From Ceratorhiza oryzae-sativae (Eukaryota > Basidiomycota > Agaricomycetes > Cantharellales > Ceratobasidiaceae), in assembly GCA_030998015.1 (NCBI GenBank), contig JARWMV010000019.1, forward strand, positions 183,866-247,865: a stretch of 64,000 bases of DNA, written 5' to 3'. This document shows positions 32,336 to 44,485 of this stretch, one piece after another. How positions within the stretch are numbered: position 1 is the stretch's first letter; each line of letters begins with the position of its first letter. The notes under the pieces are model-generated. The model saw nothing but the letters and a program-made list of their open reading frames with translations. It was not told the origin of the DNA and ran no database searches. The translations under genes were made by a program, and so were the position numbers.

Positions 32336-34058
32336 TTGGTAAGCGTTTCTTCGCGGCTGTTATTTCGTCGCTAACCACTTGTAGCTTGTTTAGATATTTC
32401 CTTACGATATGACTCAAACTCGCTTTCATTCTTACATCACGACTTTCTCCAGACAACCCCCCAGCGATTTTTTCCCTTATGTTAGCCTGGAACATCGCGC
32501 GCACCCTGGCAATGCGATTTTAGACTTGATATTTCGGCTTTTTCGTGCTTGTAATTTAAAGATGATATGCGCGAATATACACTTTTCATGTGCCGCGATA
32601 ATACTCGGTATTTTTAAAACACTCGAATCGCGCTATATACGTGGATCGCGATTTTTAGGACTGAAATGTGAAAATTCCCTATGGAATGGGCCCACAGAGC
32701 CGTCGACTGCGAGGCGGGGGGGACGAGTCGCGTTGAGGCATGGTGTTCGCACGGCGAGCTCTGGGTCCGCTGTCCATCTCTGCAAACGGGTTGAACTCTG
32801 GGAGGATGGTGATATGGCGCCGAGGCTCGGGCGAGGGGTCACGGAGCTCGACGGTGTTTCCAGACGTGCGAATCGACATGCTGCTCCAGTTCATTCAGGT
32901 TGGGTCGGGGCAGCACTCAGAGCTGCTCTTAAGCTGGAGCGCTGCGCATTGCCGCCGCCGCCCTGCCGGTCCGGGTCTGAGCGCTCCGGCCATGTCGTCG
33001 TCCATTCGGGGCGCAACTGCCGCACTTCGGAACAAGCCCGCCAGGCACAGCTGTTCCTCCCAGCGCTTAAGAGCAGCCAAACACATACATACCAGCCACC
33101 TGGTTTGCCACACATGTCGCTCGCCTCGGCTGGGGCCGCATCCACTTTCCAGGCGAGACGCAACTCCACCACGCGTGTTGCGTCAATCTAATCCTGTTGC
33201 CTGAATTTCCCGTCACGTGTCATAGGGCTGGACTTGGCTCAGGGCTGTGAAGCATACACATATGCCTGATCTGGAGAATGCTACTAGCGTTTTGTCAGAT
33301 AAGTTCCCAACTAACCTTTTATGCATCCCCCAGCAATCCTCGCCAGGAGAGACTACCGTATATCAATTATCTTAAACTACATCACTAGACTCATCGCGAA
33401 AACATTGCTTACTGCTCGTCAGAGCCCTGACCACTTCCGACACCATCATGGGTGCACATATTGCGGAAGTGTGAACTCAGCAGCACTTTTGGACATGCGG
33501 CTCCCGGCCGAGACGATGCCGGGAAAAGACATAGTTATTGCCACCGGGTCGATCTAGTTCTGTCGGACATGCAAATATGCTTGTGTGAGATTTCGGTTAG
33601 ATGTGCACTTCCTGAGCCAATATGGATGAGTCGACCGTGCAGTACCCGTCGCTTATATACGTGGGTGCAATTTCCGTGTATGTTGTACTCTCGTCCAATC
33701 CTACTCGCTTACCCGGTTTTCCGCTCAACTCGCAAAATATTGAAGAGCCTATTGAATCTAAATAATGTAAAAGTTCGAGTGGATGTCCGAGCGCGGGATA
33801 GTAGAGCGTGATGGCTGTGCTTGAGATGAGTCAGCACACCAAAGCACGCAGCGCCTCGTTGCATTGAGCAGGACCACCACACCCTAACCACTTGCTATCG
33901 CACATTTGCTCTCAATATGACAACTCAGCATATCGACAAGCCTCCGGAGACCTTGAGGTATCGCATTCAAGGTATTCACTGGTTCTTGCGTGTGCTCGTC
34001 ACCCGGCTCATCCTCTCGACCAGAAATCAAGCTACAGCCAGCCGTTTCCAATTACGAC
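32336..34058. other. Gene-free flank upstream of the NLR
   Basis: Overlapping GC-rich open frames at 32409-33204 on both strands look like composition artefacts. Part of 33590-33710 resembles 50425-50545 (a diverged dispersed repeat). A short Met frame at 33917 (MTTQHIDKPPETLRY) might be an upstream exon of the NLR, but no junction that I tried keeps frame. Confidence 0.3.
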
Positions 34059-37000
34059 ATGAGTCTCAAGATCTTGGCTGACGGTAATGAAATGTACCGC
34101 ACCTCTACGGTCAAAAAGGGAGGTGTGCTACACTGGAACAACAATATACCCCATATGTGAGGCCGTGGTTCATGTCTCGTCTTAGCGCGCTAATGCTAGT
34201 ATCCTATTCGCAGCGATGTCCACCCTGATTCCCGAATCGAAATCCGCGCACACGAGCATCACTTTCTCGGCCGCAAACAGCGCGTCTGGGTCGTAGAGTA
34301 TGGCGTGATGGAACTCGATGAGTCTCTTACTATCGATCGGGGTAAGTTTCTCTTACGTCGCGCTGGTCGGTTGCGAGTAAACAACGCCTTTGTAGATTGC
34401 AGCCAACCAGGTGTCTCTATAAGCATCATCCACGCTGCCCCTCAATCGGTGAGCCGCTCATCGTTGGCAAGGAATACATCTTGACTCACAGCTGGATCGC
34501 AGAACGAGGATCTGGCGGCCAGAGCGCTATCAAACGCAGCAGCTATCAACCGACAGAAGCGGCTTCTCAAGAAACTTGGCCCGGCCAGGAGCGTGATAAA
34601 AACCTTTCTCGAGGTTGGAGATGCAGTGTCTGAAGTGAGTCGACCTCGGAACCGGGAAACCTGAACAAAGCGCTGAGCGTCACTTAGCTGGAGCCTCACG
34701 CCAAGGATGTGTTTGCTATCTTCAATGAGGCATGGGGGGTACGTGATCTGCTTTTCCTGCTGTTGATATGATATCGGGGTTTATACGCATGTATCGATTA
34801 TAGAAACTGGAAGCACAAGAAAGGTGCGACGAAAGCGTAGCGACCCTGGTCGACGAGCTTGTCGATATTCTCCCCTCCGCTGAGGCTGTAAAAAAAGCTG
34901 CGAGATTGCCCCAGCTCCGGCAAACCATAGAGGCCATATGGAAACTAATTGAAGAAGCTTCGCTGTTCGCAATCGATTATAAGTCCACCGGCGAAATCGG
35001 TAGGATATTCTTGCCTCATTTCTCCGTTCCTACTGAGTATTTCGTCAATAGCTTCCACATGGAGAACATTTACAGGCTCCAGCGCCCAGCAAAAGGTCGA
35101 TGATATGTTGAGCAGGCTCCGGGATCTCAAGGCGACATTTGATCGGAGTGTGGGCATTCAAGCCCTCCAGATGTTGGACGAGAACGGTTAGTTCGACGTA
35201 CAATTGCATCGACTTCCGCGATGGTGACCATGATGGTGCAGCTCGAAAGATGCTCCTAGAAAAGCTAAGGCCGGTAGGCAAGGCACATTACGATCCAAAT
35301 CGTGCCTGCTTGCCTGGGACCCGCGCGGGGATAATCCAAGATCTGATCAGCTGGGCCGGACGCCCCTTCGAATCTAGTTTCTCCACAGGGGGGCAGCGAT
35401 TTATGTGGGTGCACGGCCAGGCCGGCCTCGGCAAAAGCTCCATTGCGACTTCTGTCTGCCGAATTCTAGACGACTCCAAAACTCTTTCGGCTAGTTTCTT
35501 CTGTAAACGTGACGAACCAGAACGACGTGACCCACAGCGGATTCTCTCAACCGTTATATATATGCTGGCTATTAAACATCCCGAGTACGGAGTTGCTCTT
35601 CAGAGAGTGCTTGAAGAAGACCCGATACTATCAGACTCGCCAATGCAGATACAGTTTGAAAAATTGGTTCAAACGGTTCTTGGATCACCAGAACTCTCAC
35701 AGGACAAAATGCCGGAGACGGTTGTTTTGGATGCACTTGACGAAAGCGGACCTAGCGACGAGCGCCAGCAGCTTCTTGGATTTCTCTTGAGTCTGTCGAG
35801 AATGGTGCCATGGCTGAGGATCATCATCACCAGCCGTCCGGACTCCGATATCAAAGATTTCTTTGACCGTAGCAATCAACAATCGTTCACCATTCGCGAC
35901 GTATTTTCCCACGACGCGTCTGACGATATACGCGTGTATGTCAAGCATGTTCTTGATACATCCCCCAAAGCAAAACTACTGTCTGATCTTGCGGCGGAAA
36001 GGATCGTCGCGAAAGCCTCGGGGTTGTTCATTTGGGCCCGAACTGCGTGTGACCTTGTGTTATCCGATCATGACCCCCCCAAAGCCTTGGAGCTCGTTTT
36101 GGATAGCGCGGTGACCAGTCAGTCGTCCCAAGCACTCGACAACCTGTACACTATGGCTGTCGAGGCCAGCAGAGACAGGAGACAGGACCCAAATGGGGCA
36201 ACAGATGCTGTGCGAAAATGCTTGGGGGCAATTATCGTATGCTCTAGTCGTACACCCTTGTCGATTTCAGAATTAAGCAAGCTATACGGGGGCCAAATGA
36301 GCGAGCATTTTTTGCAATCGGTGGTCGGTAGCTTAGGCTCCGTACTGTACATCGACCATGGGTTAGGGGATGCTGTGCGTGTATATCACGCCTCATTCGC
36401 CGATTACATCCTCGATTCTAAGAGATCCGAGAAATACAGCGTGGACCTGAACGAGCAAAACGCACACTTCGCGACTCGCTGTTTATTCGTAATGAAGAGT
36501 GCGCTTAGGTTCAATATCTGTGGACTTGAATCCTCGAACAGGCGTAACAAGGAGGTGGAGGATCTGAAGCAGCGGGTCGATCGGAATATCCAACCTCACC
36601 TGAGATACTCTTGCACGTATTGGACCGACCATCTGACCAAAGCTGGGGAGCAAGAGAGGTCAAATCTGAAGGAAGTGGCGAAAGGATTCCTGTCTGGTAC
36701 AACTGTGCTGCATTGGATAGAGGTCCTAAGTCTTCTAATGCGACTTGACGTCGTATCGTCAAGCATACAAACCCTGCAGGCGTACTATGAGGTGCGTACA
36801 CGTGCATGGGTTCCACGTGACCCACAGAGAGGTGACACAATGGTAACAATGGGTTGCACCTACAGGAACTAGATATGGAGATGAATGAGATCATGAACGA
36901 TGTTGATCGTTTTGTGAAAGCATTCTTCATTCCTATCAGAGAGAGCACACCGCACTTGTACACATCGGCCTTACCCTTTTTGCCATCCGCCTCTATGCTT

Positions 37001-40000
37001 GGGATTGTCAAATCAATGAACTTTCCGAACATAATCCGGATTGCGCGTGGCACAACGCAACGATGGGCTCCATGGTCCCAGCTTATACCTCACGATGAGC
37101 CGGTTTTATGCGTCGCATACTCGCCTGATGGTCGTCACATCGTCTCTGGCTCAGATGACAAGACTGTACGAGTGTGGGATGCGCACACAGGTACTGCAGT
37201 TGGTCAACCACTTGCTGGTCACTCTGACCGGGTCAGGTCTGTCGCATACTCGCCTGATGGTCGTCACATCGTCTCTGGCTCAGATGACAAGACAGTGCGA
37301 GTGTGGGATGCGCTTACAGGTGCTGCAGTTGGTCAACCACTCGCTGGTCACTCAGACCGGGTCTTTTCTGTCGCATACTCGCCTGATGGTCGTCGCCTCG
37401 TCTCTGGCTCATTTGACAGCACAGTGCGAGTGTGGGACGCGCATACAGGTGCTGAAGTTGGTCAACCACTTGCTGGTCACTCAGAATCGGTCCTTTCTGT
37501 CGCATACTCGCCTGATGGTCGTCACATCGTCTCTGGCTCATCTGACAAGACAGTGCGAGTGTGGGATGCGCATACAGGTGCTGCAGTTGGTCAGCCACTT
37601 GCTGGTCACTCAGACCGGGTCTTTTCTGTCGCATACTCGCCTGATGGTCGTCACATCGTCTCTGGCTCATTTGACAAGACTGTGCGAGTGTGGGATGCGC
37701 ATACAGGTGCTGCAGTTGGTCAACCACTTGCTGGTCACTCAGACCGGGTCAGGTCTGTCGCATACTCGCCTGATGGTCGTCACATCGTCTCTGGCTCAGA
37801 TGACAAGACAGTGCGAGTGTGGGATGCACATACAGGTGCTGCGGTTGGTCAACCACTTGCTGGTGACTCAGACCGGGTCTTTTCTGTCGCATACTCGCCT
37901 GATGGTCGTCGCATCGTCTCTGGCTCATTTGACAAGACAGTGCGAGTGTGGGATGCGCATACAGGTGTTGCAGTTGGTCAACCGCTTGCAGGTCACTCAG
38001 AATCGGTCTTTTCTGTTGCATACTCGCCTGATGGTCATCACATCGTCTCTGGGTCGTATGACAAGACTGTGCGAGTGTGGGATGCGCATACAGGTGCTGC
38101 AGTTGGTCAACCACTTGCTGGTCACTCAAACCGGGTCGTTTCTGTCGCATACTCGCCTGATGGTCGTCACATTGTCTCTGGCTCATTTGACAAGACTGTT
38201 CGAGTGTGGGACGCGCTTACAGGTGCTGCAGTTGGTCAACCACTTGCTGGTCACTCAGACCGGGTCTTTTCTGTCGCATACTCACCTGATGGTCGTCACA
38301 TCGTCTCTGGCTCACATGACAAGACAGTGCGAGTATGGGATGCGCATACAGGTGCTGCAGTTGGTCAACCACTTGCTGGTCACTCAGAATCGGTCAACTC
38401 TGTCGCATACTCGCCTGATGGTCGTCACATCGTCTCTGGGTCATATGACAAGACAGTGCGAGTGTGGGATGCGCATACAGGTGCTGCAGTTGGTCAACCA
38501 CTTGCTGGTCACTCAGACCGGGTCTTTTCTGTCGCATACTCGCCTGATGGTCGTCACATCGTCTCTGGCTCAAATGACAAGACTGTGCGAGTGTGGGATG
38601 CGCATACAGGTGTTGCAGTTGGTCAACCACTTGCTGGTCACTCAGAATCGGTCAGGTCTGTCGCATACTCGCCTGATGGTCGTCACATCGTCTCTGGCTC
38701 AGATGACAAGACAGTGCGAGTGTGGGATGCACATACAGGTGCTGCGGTTGGTCAACCACTTGCTGGTGACTCAGACCGGGTCTTTTCTGTCGCATACTCG
38801 CCTGATGGTCGTCGCATCGTCTCTGGCTCATTTGACAAGACAGTGCGAGTGTGGGATGCGCATACAGGTGTTGCAGTTGGTCAACCGCTTGCAGGTCACT
38901 CAGAATCGGTCTTTTCTGTTGCATACTCGCCTGATGGTCATCACATCGTCTCTGGGTCGTATGACAAGACTGTGCGAGTGTGGGATGCGCATACAGGTGC
39001 TGCAGTTGGTCAACCACTTGCTGGTCACTCAAACCGGGTCGTTTCTGTCGCATACTCGCCTGATGGTCGTCACATTGTCTCTGGCTCATTTGACAAGACT
39101 GTTCGAGTGTGGGACGCGCTTACAGGTGCTGCAGTTGGTCAACCACTTGCTGGTCACTCAGACCGGGTCTTTTCTGTCGCATACTCACCTGATGGTCGTC
39201 ACATCGTCTCTGGCTCACATGACAAGACAGTGCGAGTATGGGATGCGCATACAGGTGCTGCAGTTGGTCAACCACTTGCTGGTCACTCAGAATCGGTCAA
39301 CTCTGTCGCATACTCGCCTGATGGTCGTCACATCGTCTCTGGGTCATATGACAAGACAGTGCGAGTGTGGGATGCGCATACAGGTGCTGCAGTTGGTCAA
39401 CCACTTGCTGGTCACTCAGACCGGGTCTTTTCTGTCGCATACTCGCCTGATGGTCGTCACATCGTCTCTGGCTCAAATGACAAGACTGTGCGAGTGTGGG
39501 ATGCGCATACAGGTGTTGCAGTTGGTCAACCACTTGCTGGTCACTCAGAATCGGTCAGGTCTGTCGCATACTCGCCTGATGGTCGTCACATCGTCTCTGG
39601 CTCATGGGACAGGACAGTGCGAGTGTGGGATGCGCACACATGTGCTGCAGTTGGTCAACCACTTGCAGGTCACTCAGAAATGGTCCTTTCTGTCGTATAC
39701 TCGCCTGATGGTCGTCACATCGTCTCTGGCTCATGGGACAGGACAGTGCGAGTGTGGGATGCGCATACACGTGCTGCAGTTGGTCAACCGCTTGCAGGTC
39801 ACTCAGAAATGGCCCTTTCTGTCGCATACTCGCCTGATGGTCGTCACGTCGTCTCTGGCTCATATGACAAGACAGTGCGAGTGTGGGATGCGCATACACG
39901 TGCTGCAGTTCGTCAACCACTTGCTGGTCACTCAAAATCTGTCCTCTCTGTCGCATACTCGCCTGATGGTCGTCACATCGTCTCTGGCTCACATGACAAG

Positions 40001-41149
40001 ACAGTGCGAGTGTGGGATGCGCATACAGGTGCTATAGTTGGTCAACCACTTGCTGGTCACTCAGACTCGGTCAGGTCTGTAGCATACTCGCCTGATGGTC
40101 GTCACATCGTCTCTGGCTCAAGAGACAAGACAGTGCTAGCGTGGGATGCGCATACGGGTGCTGCAGTTGGTCAACCACTTGCCGGTCACTCAGAATCGGT
40201 CAACTCTGTCGCATACTCGCCTGATGGTCGTCACATCGTCTCTGGCTCACATGACAAGACAGTGCGAGTGTGGGATGCGCATACGGGTGCTGCAGTTGGT
40301 CAACCACTTGCTGGTCACTCAGACCGGGTCAGGTCTGTCGCATACTCGCCTGATGGTCGTCACATCATCTCTGGCTCAGATGACAAGACAGTGCGAGTGT
40401 GGGATGCGCATACAGGTGCTGCAGTTGGTCAACCACTTGCTGGTCACTCAGACTCGGTCAGGTCTGTCGCATACTCGCCTGATGGTCGTCACATCGTCTC
40501 TGGCTCAAGAGACAAAACAGTGCGAGTGTGGGATGCGCATACAGGTGCTGCAGTTGGTCAACCACTTACTGGTCACTCATACTCGGTCAACTCTGTCGCA
40601 TACTCGCCTGATGGTCGTCACATCGTCTCTGGCTCACATGACAAGACAGTGCGAGTGTGGGATGCGCATACGGGTGCTGCAGTTGGTCAACCACTTGCTG
40701 GTCACTCAAAATCTGTCCTCTCTGTCGCATACTCGCCTGATGGTCGTCACATCGTCTCCGGCTCAAATGACAAGACACTGAGAATCTCAGGTGATCGCAG
40801 CTCATCACAAGACCCTTCACTCGAACAAGATTTTCATCAGATCACGCGGGACTCACCGGATCGGTCAGAAGCACCGTCTCTCGGTGTGGAACCCAATCCC
40901 ATTCTTAATCCAAATGTTTCGCGTATGATGCAATTTTGCCAACCTGATGGATGGGTATCTGTGTCACCTGGTGAACTGCTCTTCTGGTTACCTCCCGAGT
41001 ATCAACGGCCTGATCTCGATGACTCGCTGATCGTCATTTCTTCTGAAAACATTCCTCGGCCTGTGCGGCTTGATTTCTCACATTTCAGACATGGCACTGA
41101 CTGGACCAGCGTGTACATAACCACGGAAGGAGCGAGTGGCGAACAGTAG
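34059..41149 (+). CDS. NACHT-WD40 NLR (STAND) protein with C2-like N-terminus, 9 exons
   Basis: Exons 34059-34156, 34214-34341, 34396-34448, 34503-34634, 34688-34738, 34804-34999, 35076-35186, 35242-36791 and 36866-41149 sum to 6603 nt, exactly 2200 codons plus stop, and every junction keeps frame. Residues 1-105 look like a C2-type beta sandwich (MSLKILADGNEMYRTS, QRVWVVEYGVMELDESL). A helical region follows to about 255. NACHT: Walker A GQAGLGKS at about 315-322, Walker B TVVLDALDE, sensor LRIIITSRPD. Residues about 850-2097 are 29 WD40 repeats of 43 residues, then a tail of about 100 residues. In fungi such proteins (HET-E/HNWD relatives) act as cytosolic non-self sensors: WD40 binds ligand, NACHT oligomerises, and the N-terminus is the effector. 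The effector type here is inferred from weak similarity. The gene appears intact; a further upstream exon cannot be excluded. Confidence 0.9.
37099..40785 (+). repeat. 29 tandem 129 bp WD40 repeat units
   Basis: The phrase TCGCATACTCGCCTGATGG recurs every 129 bp from about 37113 to about 40725, giving 29 coding units. Most units differ at only a few positions. Because 129 is a multiple of three, all frames stay open, which creates a false 998-codon frame. Confidence 0.95.
37746..39551 (+). repeat. Exact 903 bp tandem duplication of seven WD40 units
   Basis: 37746-38648 and 38649-39551 appear identical. 903 bp is seven 129 bp units, one complete seven-bladed propeller. The identity runs on for about 52 bp into the next unit and ends where GATGACAAG becomes TGGGACAGG. 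Confidence 0.9.
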
Positions 41150-44100
41150 ATCGTTTATTTCTGAGATTGATTTTGCCTGTATCTACCTGTTGACTTGGCC
41201 TTGATGGTCTACTTGAAATTTACCGCGATCAAATTTATTTCAGATTTTTCATTCATGTAGACGTCGTCGAATTCCACTCTCCGCGAAGTGAGGCTTCGAG
41301 AAAATCCTCATTCGTTCCTGCCAAGGTCGGCCGTACGTATCCGGTGGCAAAAGCCACTGGACCTGCAAGTGTCGCACTACTGCTGCCGAGCGGTGATTCA
41401 AGCGTCAGGGGAACACGCGCCAGCTGTTGCAACTTTAGGAAAAGCAGTGTCCGTTTTTGTAGCATAATACAGCGGTATTGAACCGAGCAAAGCACTTCTC
41501 AGTCTCCCAATCCATTATTTACACGTGTAAGCCCCGCCCGATTTCACGGTACTTGGCATATGCGCGTGAATTGGATGTGTCTGCATTTGCCGCGTTTGTT
41601 GAGCATAATTTCTTTTATGCGCCTCAACGCGCGGATTTCGAATGTCAAACAAGGCGCTGGATGGACTAGTTGCGCGTTTAGGTATGCTCTCGCGAAATTT
41701 GACCATAATTCCTAAGTAGTATTGCGGAGGGCCCGAACGGGGGAGGGGGATCTTGAGAGCTCGCCAAGGGACGCAGCCACGGGTGGAAGATGGCACCCCA
41801 GCGGCACAGCCACTGCCCCACCGGCGACATCCGACCGCCACGATCGCCCAACTGCGCCATATCCAGCAGCTTTCGGGAGCGCCTTGGCATCGCCTGTTGG
41901 ATTTAGAAGTTGGCATGATTACGTTTGCATCACAATTGTTCGCCCGATACGGCTCTTGACTGGTGGATTGGATGCAAACCTGTTGCCATGCGTGACACCA
42001 GTTCACGGCTCGCGATGGTGCCTTGTTTGCCCGGCACTGCCACTCGCATAGCCACCACGGCAGCCTTGGAGCGCACTCTCCACACGCAGTCGAGGCGGGG
42101 AGGTGCACCTCTTACGTCGTACCCACTCAGCCATGGATGCTCGTTTCCCTCCACCGCGCCTAGCCTTCCATCTGCCAGGTTGGAGATTCAATCGGGCTTC
42201 GGATTGACGTCCGGCTGTTTCATAACGGGGATGGCACACCGGTGCCCACCATCTGCGGCACAGGGGCAAAGTGAACATCCTCGTGTTAGCCACCTCTGTG
42301 CCCAGACAATCCTAACAAAAGGTCTGCCGGTTTGCCCTCCCCTTTACCGGCCCATTATTTCCCGGTTTAGACCTTTATTCGCCTCCATCTTTTATTCTCT
42401 ATCGGATTGAATCAATTCTTATGCTGAATAGTGTCATTTATTTTCTAGCAATATTCTCGGAAAACAAAAACTGATGGGATATACTCGAACTTGGATCCGG
42501 CAAGAAATCTCGAGCCTCAAGCACACACGCCATTAATTCTGTGAAGAACTGGGCGATGCCAAAGGTACTACTTCTTGCTGGTATATTGCTGGTCAGCAAC
42601 TTCTCCCTGCGCCGGCTCTACGGTTGTATTTTCTCTTCTGGTCGGCCCATTCGACGCTTGCTTGGTGTTCTAGCAATCATATGCTCGCCGCGCTCCTCCC
42701 TTGCTTAGCCTTCTTCTTCACTCCATTCCTGCCTCAACCCTCATACTCGCCTATCTAGCGTCCAAAGCGAGCCTTCCTCTCGCCCAACTGACCTTTTGTC
42801 ATCGAACCGCTTTGCACCTGACCTCGATGTGATCTACGAACCCGCCATCCTGTGGTCTCGATTATGCGATTCGACACGACACCCACAGTTATGTACCCGG
42901 GTTTTACACAAGAATCATGGGATTTCGAAAATTTCACGGATGCTTTTATTGCATACAGCCGCCACGTCGACGCGTATCGCGTCGTACAGTGTAGGACAAA
43001 CAAGGTGCCCGTTCCAGCGCGTCATCAACTGTCGTTCTAGCGGGTCGTCTCGCCTAACGCCAACGTCTACCAGCACTGCTCCATCTCCTCACCAGCTCCC
43101 TCGGTATCCTGCACACGAGTCATATTGGCCGACTACTGAGCACCCAACGAATCCAATTGAGCTGGCTCGTACCACTCACGCAGCTACAATTCAAAACGGA
43201 CCCCACTATCGAACCTCCAATGCCTGGGGAGTATTGGCTTATTATTCTAGTGATTTCGCTGCATTAACGGCTATCCTACATCGCTGGGCTCGCTTCACGG
43301 GCCCCAAACTCGGTCGAGCTCGTCCCATTCGAGCTGGTTCGCATGCGCTACAGTTCCCCTCACACCAACAACATCTGTGCGAGACGCCGAGTCATTCAAT
43401 CCTTGCGCCACTCACGTGTTCCAACACATACTTCGTCAACGCGTGAGATCGCAATAGTCACCCAGCCCAGGTTGGACTGGTTATCAAAGCTGTTCGATCG
43501 AGCCGATATTCGATCGAAGAACATCGCGGTTCCATCGAGACAGCCGAGACGTCGGCTGGCGAGGGCGGCGGAGCGGCGAGCAGAAGAATATCGCCCTTAT
43601 GTTCCACATAAGTCAAGCGTGGTACACGATTGGGCTCACTTGAGCGGACATGACCAATACTACCCCTCCATCGTGGTGGTCTGAGCACGACTCGAGGACA
43701 CACAAATGCGTGCGCTTAGTCAACGGTTTCGCGATCATGTCCCAGTACGTCTGAATCTGGGCCGGGTGGCAGAAGCTTATGAAACGAAATTTCGAGACTC
43801 CTTTGTTGAAACCGAGGATTACTCACGTCGGGTTCCTCCAATATGAAATGCTTCATTCCTCCGCTGCCGAAGCCCCGTGTGTCCATATGTGAGTTTGTCC
43901 GACTGTACCTGTGAACTTTTTATGCAAACATTCAACAGCCTCGCATCTCGAACACAATTTTCGAAAAGTCGCGTCGTTCCTGAGTGCCTTCTATTGAATA
44001 GGATATGATAACGTTTGACAATGCCCTGATTTACTACGCTGGAATCCCTTGGCAGGACCTCTTAATAGAGCTGCCTCTCGGTCTGTGCCTTGCGTTCTTG

Positions 44101-44439
44101 CATGGAATGGCGGCCAAGGAACGGCTTTGAGCAGTGGTGACATATCCATCATCAGACATTCCAACGGGCGTGGCCATACGTTCTCATGTCCCAGGCGATC
44201 CTTCATGGCTGTTGGACCGAGCTCTCTCACTCTGGCTCCTAGGTAAGCTTCATTCCTACTTCTGTCATCGCAACGAAGGCTTCAACACCAATAAAACACC
44301 GATTGGAGGAATGATAGATGCTAGGGCTGTCGATTGGGGCGCCTGGCATGTTCCAACCAGCTTCTGCCGCACGTCGCTACATAGCACATGCTTCGCCTAT
44401 TCGGCTTGGGAGCACCCCAGTGACATGTCAACCAACCAC
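41150..44439. other. Long stretch without a recognisable intact gene
   Basis: A 3' untranslated region of the NLR probably lies just after 41149. From 41500 to 43700 there are overlapping open frames on both strands with no conserved motif. A block at 42852-43040 (TPTVMYPGFTQESWDFENFT, KVPVPARH) and another at 43700-44110 (MRALSQRFRDHVPVRLNLG, YYAGIPWQDLLIELPLGLCL) look protein-like but are broken by stops, so they may be remnants of a decayed gene. I cannot name it. Confidence 0.35.
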
Positions 44440-44446
44440 TATAAAA
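44440..44446 (+). promoter_or_regulatory. TATA box of the peroxidase gene
   Basis: TATAAAA, 40 bases upstream of the ATG at 44486. The same motif is kept in the mutated copy at about 6684. Confidence 0.6.
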
Positions 44447-44485
44447 CATGCTTGTCGACCGTAGACACATTACCGTCTCCTACCC

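Noticed and set aside
32409..33204. 260- and 154-codon overlapping ORFs
   Set aside because: GC-rich sequence open in several frames on both strands, with no motifs, promoter or splice pattern.
37041..40037. 998-codon open frame on the plus strand and several repetitive minus-strand frames
   Set aside because: They are shadows of the WD40 array. A 129 bp repeat keeps all frames open, and only the frame with YSPDGRHIVSGS and VRVWDAHTG has protein-family sense and joins the NACHT exon.
37099..40785. Regular repeats resembling a CRISPR array
   Set aside because: The units are contiguous coding repeats with no spacers, in eukaryotic DNA.
42796..43446. 216-codon ORF
   Set aside because: Composition is uneven and a competing frame (42852-43040) looks more protein-like; no single reading is convincing.
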